Of a DNA stretch of 6,720 nucleotides, positions 1 through 5,015 are shown piece by piece (within the stretch, counting starts at the first letter, position 1; every line of letters begins with the position of its first letter). Position numbers and translations under genes: made by a program. Location of the stretch: the NCBI GenBank assembly GCA_964458015.1, contig CAYWGR010000237.1:1-6720 (forward strand). The letters are read 5' to 3'. This DNA is from CAYWGR01 sp964458015 (GTDB taxonomy: Bacteria > Planctomycetota > Planctomycetia > Pirellulales > Thermoguttaceae). Below the pieces are notes generated by a model. It searched no databases. It was not told where the DNA came from and worked only from the letters and a program-made list of their open reading frames with translations.

Positions 1-118
1 GCTCCGTAAAGCCTTGACCCTGTGCCTGACCCTGGCAGTGTTACTCTCTGGTTTCCCTGTTTCATTTGCTACCCCCCCCCCCGGGGGGGGGGTGGGGGGG
101 GGGGGGGGGGGCAGATGA
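1..118 (+). CDS. 3' end of a secreted-protein reading frame (signal peptide, then Pro/Gly run), 5' partial
   Basis: Frame 2 from the window edge is open and encodes a classic export signal: a basic LRKAL start, a hydrophobic core (LTLCLTLAVLLSG) and a likely cleavage near FPVSFA. It continues as T-PPPP-GGG-V-GGGGGG-R and meets TGA at 116-118. No start codon lies inside the window, so the true N-terminus is upstream. A mature part of about a dozen Pro/Gly residues is odd for a secreted protein. The reading frame after base 82 depends entirely on the lengths of the C and G homopolymers, so the real protein may continue in another frame or may have been cut off here. No family can be assigned. 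The signal peptide is seen clearly; that this is an intact gene is doubtful. Confidence 0.4.
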   Translation, partial: LRKALTLCLTLAVLLSGFPVSFATPPPGGGVGGGGGGR

Positions 119-1048
119 GGGATTAGGGATTAGGGATTGGGGATTAGAAATTTGGGATTTGGGATTTGCTGATTTGGGATTTATTTCACTAGCCACTAGC
201 CACTGGCCACTAGCCACTTTCTCTGACCCCTTCTTCTCTAGCCTCGCCGTCAACTTGCCGATCGACAGGAATCCACCGTCGCGGGATTCCACCTTGTAAT
301 CACACGGCCCTTGCAGAATCACTTTTGCCCCGGTGTCGTAGGTGATTTCCAACAAGCCCGAGGTCAAAGTGAATTGGTCGCCGAGAGTGACAAGGGGTTG
401 ATAATTTCTAATTTCTAATTTCCGGCTTCTAATTTGCGCGGTTCCATTTCCTGCTTTCTGGGCGCTGCTCCCTACTCCCTTGCAGTCCACCATGCCCGTA
501 ATGCGGCCGACATAGGCGAGAGCACGATGATCCTCGGGCAAGTTGGCCGGCGAAAAGCGGGATCGGCCGCCGTGGGCAATCGATCGTGGAATTTCGATCT
601 GATAAAACCATGCCCCCAATAGCCCCAGGCTTATCACGAACAAGGAAAATAGATTCGCGAATGTCCAACTCCCGACGAAAGAGGGAATCGAGGTGAGCGG
701 CGAGGGCAGCGGAGACGAATTGTCGAGAATGATGGAAACCGGGGGTGGGAGGTTGGGAATTGAGGAGCTGTTGGACTCTCGTTCCTCTTCCTCTCCCCAC
801 TCCTCGCCGTCCATTAGCCACTGGCCACTAGCCACTTCTTCGTCCGCCAAAGCATGAACGGCCAGCCGATGCAAGTGATACGAGTCTTGCAGATATTCTA
901 CATAGACTTGTCTTGCGACGGCATCATGAACGACCAAATGCTCCAGGCGGGCGGCCATTTCAGCCGATAGCGTGCCGTGAACGTGCGCATCGGCCAATGC
1001 CAAGATTTCCGCGTCGCGTTCGGCGTTGGGTTGCGGAAGGTCCATCAT
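62..1048 (-). CDS. FecR-domain membrane protein next to ECF sigma factor, C-terminally truncated or interrupted
   Basis: The 328-residue product fits the planctomycete FecR-like proteins encoded beside ECF sigma genes, which probably act as membrane-bound anti-sigma or surface-signalling partners. Residues 10-70 form a charged helical cytoplasmic part (ILALADAHVHGTLS). A single membrane segment spans about 128-149. A FecR-type region follows: YVGRITGMVDC at 179-189, then LGDQFTLTSGLLEITYDTGAKVILQGP at 222-248 and GGFLSIGKLTARLEKKG at 258-274. The family usually continues with a TDLGTEF-type stretch and often a LamG-like domain. Here those are absent: the frame runs through low-complexity residues 277-328 and stops. 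Residues 72-78, 191-215 and 277-310 are encoded by 7-bp repeats. The start ATG overlaps the sigma stop codon (ATGA), with a GGGAGGAG ribosome site at 1054-1061, which suggests translational coupling. It may be a degraded gene or a victim of misassembly at 72-111. Confidence 0.7.
   Translation of the reverse strand: MMDLPQPNAERDAEILALADAHVHGTLSAEMAARLEHLVVHDAVARQVYVEYLQDSYHLHRLAVHALADEEVASGQWLMDGEEWGEEEERESNSSSIPNLPPPVSIILDNSSPLPSPLTSIPSFVGSWTFANLFSLFVISLGLLGAWFYQIEIPRSIAHGGRSRFSPANLPEDHRALAYVGRITGMVDCKGVGSSAQKAGNGTAQIRSRKLEIRNYQPLVTLGDQFTLTSGLLEITYDTGAKVILQGPCDYKVESRDGGFLSIGKLTARLEKKGSEKVASGQWLVASEINPKSANPKSQISNPQSLIPNPSSAPPPPPHPPPGGGGSK
72..111. repeat. C11-G10-T-G18 homopolymer tract
   Basis: Eleven C are followed by ten G, one T and eighteen G. 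The C and G runs can pair into a hairpin, and the G-runs could form a G-quadruplex on the plus strand. The tract lies where the rightward signal-peptide frame and the leftward FecR frame meet, and it encodes Pro/Gly in both. Such tracts are prone to replication slippage and also to sequencing and assembly error, so the exact lengths should not be trusted. Confidence 0.9.
119..182. repeat. Heptanucleotide tandem array (GGGATTA/GGGATTT type)
   Basis: Nine consecutive units can be phased: GGGATTA 119-125 and 126-132, GGGATTG 133-139, GGGATTA 140-146, GAAATTT 147-153, GGGATTT 154-160 and 161-167, an 8-bp GCTGATTT 168-175, and GGGATTT 176-182. Read on the minus strand it encodes NPKS, NPQS and IPNP repeats within the FecR reading frame. 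It resembles the short heptanucleotide (STRR) repeats known from cyanobacteria. Confidence 0.88.
183..217. repeat. Heptanucleotide tandem array (TAGCCAC type)
   Basis: Directly abutting the GGGATTA array are ATTTCAC 183-189, TAGCCAC 190-196 and 197-203, TGGCCAC 204-210 and TAGCCAC 211-217. The minus strand reads VASGQWLVASE in the FecR frame. Bases 197-219 recur exactly at 815-837. Confidence 0.88.
403..437. repeat. Heptanucleotide tandem array (AATTTCT type)
   Basis: Five phased units: AATTTCT 403-409 and 410-416, AATTTCC 417-423, GGCTTCT 424-430 and AATTTGC 431-437. On the minus strand this encodes RSRKLEIRNYQ between two conserved pieces of the FecR domain. A further short pair, GCTCCCT 467-473 and ACTCCCT 474-480, lies just beyond, so the atypical residues 191-217 of the protein seem to be repeat-derived. 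Confidence 0.8.
815..837. repeat. Second copy of TAGCCAC heptamer array, exact 23-bp direct repeat of 197-219
   Basis: TAGCCAC 815-821, TGGCCAC 822-828, TAGCCAC 829-835 and then TT match bases 197-219 without a mismatch. Both copies lie in the same orientation and the same reading frame of the FecR gene (VASGQWL), about 618 bp apart. Confidence 0.9.
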
Positions 1049-1596
1049 GGATGCTCCTCCCGTTTCAACTCCTGCTCAACACAGGAAGCCAACTGACTGC
1101 GTGTGCGGAACACCGATTTTCGCACTGCTTCAAACGAGCGCCCGAGGCTTTCGGCCACTTGCCGAATCGTTTCGCCGCCGCCGTAGCATCGCAAGAGAAG
1201 TTGTCGCTTCATGGACGACAATTTACCCATGCAACGTTGCAAGGCGCTGCCCCGAGCCTCGAACTGCTCCACGCCGGCGTTGAAGGCTTCGGCCACCAGC
1301 TCCAAGACCTCGGGCCCCAGTTGTACAGTGCGCTTCTGCGACCGTTTGCGGTAGGCCAGAACTTGATAATAGGCGATCGTGCGCGACCATGCCCCAAAAT
1401 CCTTCGCGGGATCATAGGTGTCGAACTGCTCCCACAATCGCAGTCGCACGTCCTGGGCGATATCTTGGGCGTCGGCCCAGTTGGGAACCATCGAGAAGAC
1501 GAAGGCTTTCGTTCGCTCTTCGTGGACGCCCAACAAGCGCAGAAACTCCCCCGTCCGTTGGGAGGCGTCGTTCGTTTTGGGCGTTTCCGGCGACAT
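1045..1596 (-). CDS. ECF-type RNA polymerase sigma-70 factor (Rhodopirellula/Verrucomicrobium type)
   Basis: This small sigma factor directs RNA polymerase to a dedicated promoter set. From the ATG at 1596 it has 183 residues. Region 2 is visible at about residues 14-80: FLRLLGVHEERTKAFVFSMV, then NWADAQDIAQDV and the WEQFDTYDPAKDFGAWSRTI stretch with YYQVLAYRKRSQ. Region 4, with its helix-turn-helix, follows at about 115-175: LSSMKRQLLLRCYGGGETI, then QVAESLGRSFEAVRKSVFRTRSQL. A longer form starting at 1635 (MSRLVRERWGLET) is possible. I prefer 1596 because conserved sequence begins soon after it and the candidate promoter at 1652-1681 would leave almost no leader for 1635. Its stop overlaps the start of the FecR-domain gene by ATGA, so the pair probably forms a sigma and membrane-regulator module. 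The target genes cannot be told from this window. Confidence 0.88.
   Translation of the reverse strand: MSPETPKTNDASQRTGEFLRLLGVHEERTKAFVFSMVPNWADAQDIAQDVRLRLWEQFDTYDPAKDFGAWSRTIAYYQVLAYRKRSQKRTVQLGPEVLELVAEAFNAGVEQFEARGSALQRCMGKLSSMKRQLLLRCYGGGETIRQVAESLGRSFEAVRKSVFRTRSQLASCVEQELKREEHP
1054..1061 (-). promoter_or_regulatory. Ribosome binding site of the FecR-domain gene inside the sigma gene
   Basis: The minus strand reads GGGAGGAG, five bases before the ATG at 1048-1046. It lies inside the last codons of the sigma gene, which fits coupled translation and fixes the FecR start. Confidence 0.6.
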
Positions 1597-1635
1597 CGTT
1601 TCCAATCCCCATCGTTCCCGAACCAGCCGGGACAT

Positions 1636-1884
1636 GGCATCCCGCTATATCTATTAAGTGCAGGACGCCGGGATGGGACAAGAAAAATCCGCCTATCGGC
1701 AGCAAAATCCACGGGGACGATATGCGAAAAATGTGAAAAATCGTTTTCAGCCAAGCACTTGCGTCATTCGACGGCTGCTTAGGATTCAATGGCAAAATCT
1801 CAATTCGTAATAATTGTAGCCAGCCAAATCATCCCCGAGCAGTTCGTTTCTGCTGTGGCCGAATTGCAGACAAAAGCACCATGA
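1636..1884. other. Intergenic region with no convincing gene
   Basis: This is the larger part of the roughly 300-bp gap between the regulator gene and the sigma gene, both leftward. I see no tRNA, no strong coding signal and no conserved motif apart from the promoter candidate listed separately. Frames crossing it are extensions of shadows of the sigma gene. Confidence 0.5.
1652..1681 (-). promoter_or_regulatory. Weak sigma-70-like promoter candidate for the ECF sigma operon
   Basis: On the minus strand TTGTCC (1681-1676) is followed after 18 bases by TTAATA (1657-1652). Transcription would begin near 1645, leaving about 50 bases before the ATG at 1596. Matches are moderate and planctomycete promoters are poorly defined. 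Confidence 0.22.
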
Positions 1885-1930
1885 CAATCGACGAACGTCA
1901 CCTTGGTGATGTGACGATAACGTTCGATTG
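1885..1930 (-). terminator. Imperfect hairpin after the XylR-like gene, possible transcription end
   Basis: CAATCG 1885-1890 pairs with CGATTG 1925-1930, AACG 1894-1897 with CGTT 1921-1924, and TCAC 1898-1901 with GTGA 1911-1914. Two bulges are present and the loop is 1902-1910. It begins only 8 bases past the stop codon at 1938-1940. There is no U-run, so it is not a textbook intrinsic terminator; it may also stabilise the mRNA end. Confidence 0.4.
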
Positions 1931-1937
1931 CTGAAAT

Positions 1938-3134
1938 TCACTTGCCTTCCGCAATCCACGCTGGTCCATAAGCTAGGCGAAGCCGTTCGCGGTACTTCGC
2001 CGGCGTATAGCCCACGTGGCGGCGGAACATGCTCGTCATATAGGTTAAATGCCGGAACCCCGCTTGGAGGGCGACTTGGCTGAGCGGCAGATTGGTCGTC
2101 GAAACCAGTTGCCGGGCGCGTTCGAGCCGTACCCGGTGGATTTCATCGTGGACGGAGCGGCCCATCCGTTGGGCGAAACGCCGCTCCAAGGTTGAACGCG
2201 AAACATGAATCGCCGCCGCCACCTCGTGGACGCGGATTCCCTGGCAGGCGTGATCCCGGACATAACGCAAGGCGGCCGCTACATCGGCATCGTCCACTGC
2301 CAGCATCTCGGTCGAGCGTCGCGTAATCACCGTCTCGGGATCAATGACGTAACTTAACGCGGACGCTTTTTTCCCCGCCATCAAACGTTCCAAAAGCGCC
2401 GCGGCCTCGTAACCCATCCGGCGCAACCCTTGCTCGACGCTCGAAAGCGGCGGCGTGCTCAACTCGCAGATCATCTCGTTGTTGTCCACGCCGATGACCG
2501 CCACGTCGTCGGGCACGCGCAACCCTAACCGCCGACAAGCTTCCAAAACGTGCCTCGCGCGATCGTCGTCGCAAGCCATCAAGCCCAACGGTTTCGGCAA
2601 TGCGCCGAGCCAATCGGCCAGCCCTTGTTGCAGTTCGTCCCAATGGCGGGCCGTGTGGTGCCGACCGGTATAAGTCCAACATCGCAAGCCCGCCTCGGCC
2701 ACGCGAGCCCGAAAGGCGTTCATCCGCGCCTCGGACCAGCGATTCGTCTGCGTCCGCGGAAACCCGCAGAAAGCCAAATGGATCAAACCGCGTTCCAGCA
2801 GATGCTCGGCCGCCAGCCGGGCAATAGCCGCTTCGTTCGAGACGAAGTAAGGGATGCCGCTTTTCGGATCATAGCCGCCGTATCCCCCGCCGATGCCCAC
2901 GATCGGAATTTTCAGACGCCGCAGGGCGTTGGCCACTCGGCTGTCGTCGAAATCGGCGATGATGCCGTCGCCAGACCACCCGCGCAAGTCGGGTATCTTC
3001 TGGCGGCGGCCTTCCTCCAAATAGATGCTCCATCGACCCACCTCGCGCACATAGGCCGCCACGCCCTGCACGATCTTCCGGTCGTAGGGTTGCGACGAAT
3101 CGATGATCAAGGCGACGTTGCGAAGTTTCGGCAT
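1938..3134 (-). CDS. XylR-like transcriptional regulator (LacI-type sensor domain plus AraC HTH)
   Basis: The 398-residue protein matches the architecture and length of E. coli XylR (about 390). Residues 5-275 form a periplasmic-binding-protein/LacI-like sugar sensor: VALIIDSSQPYDRKIVQGVA, GWSGDGIIADF at 52-62, IPIVGIGG at 77-84, ACDDDRARHVLEACRRLG at 187-204, VPDDVAVIGVDNNEMICELS at 207-226 and a PPLSSVEQG stretch. Residues 283-385 form an AraC-type DNA-binding domain with two helix-turn-helix units, at about 300-322 (VHEVAAAIHVSRSTLERRF) and 349-375 (LSQVALQAGFRHLTYMTSMF, then HVGYTPAKYR). A longer form would need the TTG at 3188; I chose the ATG at 3134 because MPKLRNVALI begins the conserved domain. 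It is divergent from the DUF1080 gene, so it most likely controls the sugar genes at 3267 onward. The true ligand is unknown; xylose should not be assumed. Confidence 0.9.
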   Translation of the reverse strand: MPKLRNVALIIDSSQPYDRKIVQGVAAYVREVGRWSIYLEEGRRQKIPDLRGWSGDGIIADFDDSRVANALRRLKIPIVGIGGGYGGYDPKSGIPYFVSNEAAIARLAAEHLLERGLIHLAFCGFPRTQTNRWSEARMNAFRARVAEAGLRCWTYTGRHHTARHWDELQQGLADWLGALPKPLGLMACDDDRARHVLEACRRLGLRVPDDVAVIGVDNNEMICELSTPPLSSVEQGLRRMGYEAAALLERLMAGKKASALSYVIDPETVITRRSTEMLAVDDADVAAALRYVRDHACQGIRVHEVAAAIHVSRSTLERRFAQRMGRSVHDEIHRVRLERARQLVSTTNLPLSQVALQAGFRHLTYMTSMFRRHVGYTPAKYRERLRLAYGPAWIAEGK

Positions 3135-3266
3135 GTGTCCAGGTGGCGAAAAAGTGAAAGAGATTGACGCAATTATGACAATTGACAACCGCGTCTTTCG
3201 ACTGCTACTCTATATGATATCGTGCGTTTCCCTCCGGCACAACATTTTGGTAGGAGTTGCCCGCCC
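3135..3266. promoter_or_regulatory. Divergent control region with candidate operator at 3163-3186
   Basis: This 132-bp gap separates the divergent regulator and DUF1080 genes. CAATT 3170-3174 and AATTG 3180-3184 form a palindrome around ATGAC, flanked by a direct repeat ATTGAC at 3163-3168 and 3181-3186. An exact TTGACA (3182-3187) could serve as a rightward -35, and TATGAT (3213-3218) resembles a -10, but they are 25 bases apart, too far for a normal pairing. The palindrome and repeats are seen; their role as the regulator's binding site is inferred. Confidence 0.4.
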
Positions 3267-4115
3267 ATGAAGTTGCTCACCACTGTTCTCGTTGCATTCA
3301 TCCCTATTTTCAGTTTTCTTAGCGCAGCGCACTCCGCCGAGCCGATCAGCCCGCAAGGCGAGCCGATCAAGCTGTTCAACGGCAAGAATCTCGACGGCCT
3401 TTACACGTGGCTTAACGATAAGAAGTACGAAGATCCCAAAAAAGTCTTCACGGTCGAAGACGGCATGTTGCACATCTCGGGCGACGGGTTCGGCTACGTG
3501 GCCACTAAGAATTGCTACAAGAATTATCATCTCGTGGCCGAGTTTCGCTGGGGTGAAAAAACCTGGCAGTCGCGGATTAAGAACGCTCGCGATTCCGGCC
3601 TGATCGTTCATTGCGTCGAGCCGGACGGCAGTCTTGGCAACGTCTTCATGGCCGGCATCGAGGCTCAGGTGATCGAAGGCGGCACCGGCGACATCCTTGT
3701 CGTGGGAGGCAAACGGGCCGATGGAAGCGGCATCCACGTCTCGCTCTCCGCCGAAACCGTCAAAGGCCCCAACAATGCGACCATCTGGAAGAAGGGGGCG
3801 CCAAGGTCAACCATCGAGGTCAAGGGCGAATCGGTTTCGCGAATCGATTGGTACGGCCGCGATCCCGCTTGGAAGGATACGATTGGCTTCCGCGGCAAGC
3901 AGGACATCGAAAGCCCCGGCAAAGAGTGGACCCGCCTGGACGTGATCTGCGACGGCGGCCATATTCAGTATCTTGTCAACGGAACGTTGGCCAACGAAGC
4001 CTTTGACGTGTCGCCCTCTTCGGGTAAGATTCTGTTCCAGACCGAAGGGGCGGAAATCTACGTCCGACGTTTGGAACTGCTGCCCCTTGGCAGCGAGAAA
4101 AAGGAATCGAAATGA
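3267..4115 (+). CDS. Secreted DUF1080 protein (PF06439, 3-keto-disaccharide hydrolase family)
   Basis: The 282-residue product starts with a signal peptide (MKLLTTVLVAFIPIFSFLSA, cleavage near residue 24). The DUF1080 domain fills nearly all the rest: IKLFNGKNLDGLYTWLND at 34-51, GYVATKNCYKNYHLVAEFRW at 76-95, NARDSGLIVHCVEPDG at 106-121, IEAQVIEGGTGDI at 131-143, WTRLDVICDGGHIQYLVNG at 221-239 and a final GAEIYVRRLELLP strand. The family has a concanavalin-like beta-sandwich fold, and some members cleave 3-keto glycosides. It acts outside the cytoplasm. I chose the ATG at 3267 because it opens the signal peptide and has AGGAG at 3252-3256 (10-base spacing, somewhat long); the upstream ATG at 3222 would prepend 15 unlikely residues. 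The stop overlaps the next start by ATGA. The actual substrate is unknown. Confidence 0.88.
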   Translation: MKLLTTVLVAFIPIFSFLSAAHSAEPISPQGEPIKLFNGKNLDGLYTWLNDKKYEDPKKVFTVEDGMLHISGDGFGYVATKNCYKNYHLVAEFRWGEKTWQSRIKNARDSGLIVHCVEPDGSLGNVFMAGIEAQVIEGGTGDILVVGGKRADGSGIHVSLSAETVKGPNNATIWKKGAPRSTIEVKGESVSRIDWYGRDPAWKDTIGFRGKQDIESPGKEWTRLDVICDGGHIQYLVNGTLANEAFDVSPSSGKILFQTEGAEIYVRRLELLPLGSEKKESK

Positions 4116-4867
4116 CTGCGAATCGACGAGCCGTTTTGTCGTTGTTGGCGCATCCGGATGACGCCGAGTTCATGTGTACAGGCACGATGATGCGTTTGGC
4201 CGCCGCCGGGTGGGAAGTGCATATCGCAACGACCGCGAACGGCGATTGCGGCACGATGGTCGAAAACCGTTGGGATATTGCTTCCCGCCGCACAAAAGAA
4301 GCGGCGGCCGCCGCCGCGCGGATCGGAGCCACCTACCATTGCGTCGGCGAAAACGACGTGCTGGTCGTCTACGATAAACCGACCGTGCAAAAATGCATCG
4401 ACCTCTTCCGGCAGGTTGCCCCGCAGTTGGTCTTCACGCATTCCGCCTTGGATTACATGATGGACCATGTCATGACTTCGCACTTGGGCCGGGCGGCCAG
4501 CTTTGCCTACGGAGCGCCCAACGCCTCACTCTTCCCGCTGCGCGAAGGAAGTTGCGTGCCGCACCTTTATTATTGCGACACCCAGGAAGGGATCGACCCG
4601 CTGGGCAATCCCGTGCAGCCGACCACCTGGGTGGATGTCGCCGGACAATTGGAAAAAAAGGCTGAAATGCTCGCCTGCCATGCCAGCCAGCGCGATTGGC
4701 TACGCGACTATCACGGCACCGACGAGTATCTCGACTCGATGCGCCGTCATGCGGCCATGCGCGGTCGTCAGGCCGGCATCGCCGCGGCCGAAGCCTTCGT
4801 GCAGCATCGCGGCCACGCCTATCCCAAAAACGATCTACTGGCCGAATTGTTTCCCATTATAAAATAA
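4112..4867 (+). CDS. PIG-L/LmbE family N-acetylglucosaminyl-type deacetylase
   Basis: The 251-residue protein belongs to the zinc-dependent PIG-L/LmbE family, which removes acetyl groups from N-acetylglucosamine-type sugars (MshB, BshB, PIG-L). The signature AHPDDAE lies at residues 13-19, with H14 and D17 as expected metal ligands and D16 as expected general base. D118-H119 in MMDHVMTSH matches the DH motif that supplies the third ligand, and H124 may be the further active-site histidine. There is no signal peptide, so it should act in the cytoplasm. Length is normal. The start overlaps the DUF1080 stop by 4 bases (ATGA), so the two genes are very probably co-translated although one product is exported. 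With a NagB-like gene nearby, an N-acetylated sugar or sugar phosphate is a plausible substrate; thiol biosynthesis (mycothiol or bacillithiol type) is an alternative with no support here. Confidence 0.88.
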   Translation: MTANRRAVLSLLAHPDDAEFMCTGTMMRLAAAGWEVHIATTANGDCGTMVENRWDIASRRTKEAAAAAARIGATYHCVGENDVLVVYDKPTVQKCIDLFRQVAPQLVFTHSALDYMMDHVMTSHLGRAASFAYGAPNASLFPLREGSCVPHLYYCDTQEGIDPLGNPVQPTTWVDVAGQLEKKAEMLACHASQRDWLRDYHGTDEYLDSMRRHAAMRGRQAGIAAAEAFVQHRGHAYPKNDLLAELFPIIK

Positions 4868-4923
4868 GGTCACGCATTCTTTCGTTTTTTGCACAAGAAT
4901 GACCGAGAGCTAACAGATCTCGG
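4868..4923 (+). promoter_or_regulatory. Two overlapping hairpins after the deacetylase gene
   Basis: Hairpin 1 pairs GGTCA (4868-4872) and TTCTT (4877-4881) with AAGAATGACC (4895-4904), leaving CGCA bulged. Hairpin 2 pairs CCGAGA (4903-4908) with TCTCGG (4918-4923) around a 9-base loop. Both use bases 4903-4904, so they compete at the base. Neither is followed at once by a U-run; the nearest is T7 at 4959-4965. They may be a weak terminator or a processing site. Confidence 0.35.
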
Positions 4924-5015
4924 AATGTGTCTGTTGTTGCCATTTGCTTATCTTCCCGTTTTTTTAGCTTGATAATCGTTCCCGCCACACCCTATGGAAG
5001 CCGAGGAGCCCCGCC
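4924..5015 (+). promoter_or_regulatory. Leader of the oxidoreductase gene with possible -10 and strong ribosome site
   Basis: GATAAT at 4971-4976 is a fair -10 match but has no -35 at normal spacing (TTGCTT at 4944-4949 is 21 bases away). GAGGAG at 5003-5008, seven bases before the ATG at 5016, is a strong ribosome binding site and supports that start. The 148-bp gap leaves open whether this gene has its own promoter or is read from the upstream pair. Confidence 0.3.

Noticed and set aside
119..182. Telomere-like repeat (GGGATTA resembles plant-type telomere units)
   Set aside because: It is short, imperfect, internal to a bacterial coding gene and flanked by other heptamer families.
119..217. 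CRISPR-like array
   Set aside because: Units are 7 bp with no spacers, so this is simple tandem repetition.
66..299. Rightward frame starting in the homopolymer tract (Pro/Gly then GLGIRDWGLEIW)
   Set aside because: Its sequence is a translation of homopolymer and heptamer repeats on the reverse strand of the FecR gene, with no ribosome site.
913..1782. Long rightward open frame (289 residues) opposite the sigma gene
   Set aside because: It lies antisense to a clear sigma factor and its start, is rich in Arg/Pro/His from GC-rich reverse codons, and shows no domain.
1812..1870. Possible small RNA or tRNA in the gap after the regulator gene
   Set aside because: No cloverleaf, strong stem or promoter-terminator pair could be found by eye.
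2550..3167. Rightward 205-residue open frame opposite the XylR-like gene
   Set aside because: It is antisense to a regulator with recognisable domains and has no motif of its own.
3210..3737. Leftward 175-residue open frame opposite the DUF1080 gene
   Set aside because: It is the antisense shadow of a signal-peptide gene with conserved domain motifs.
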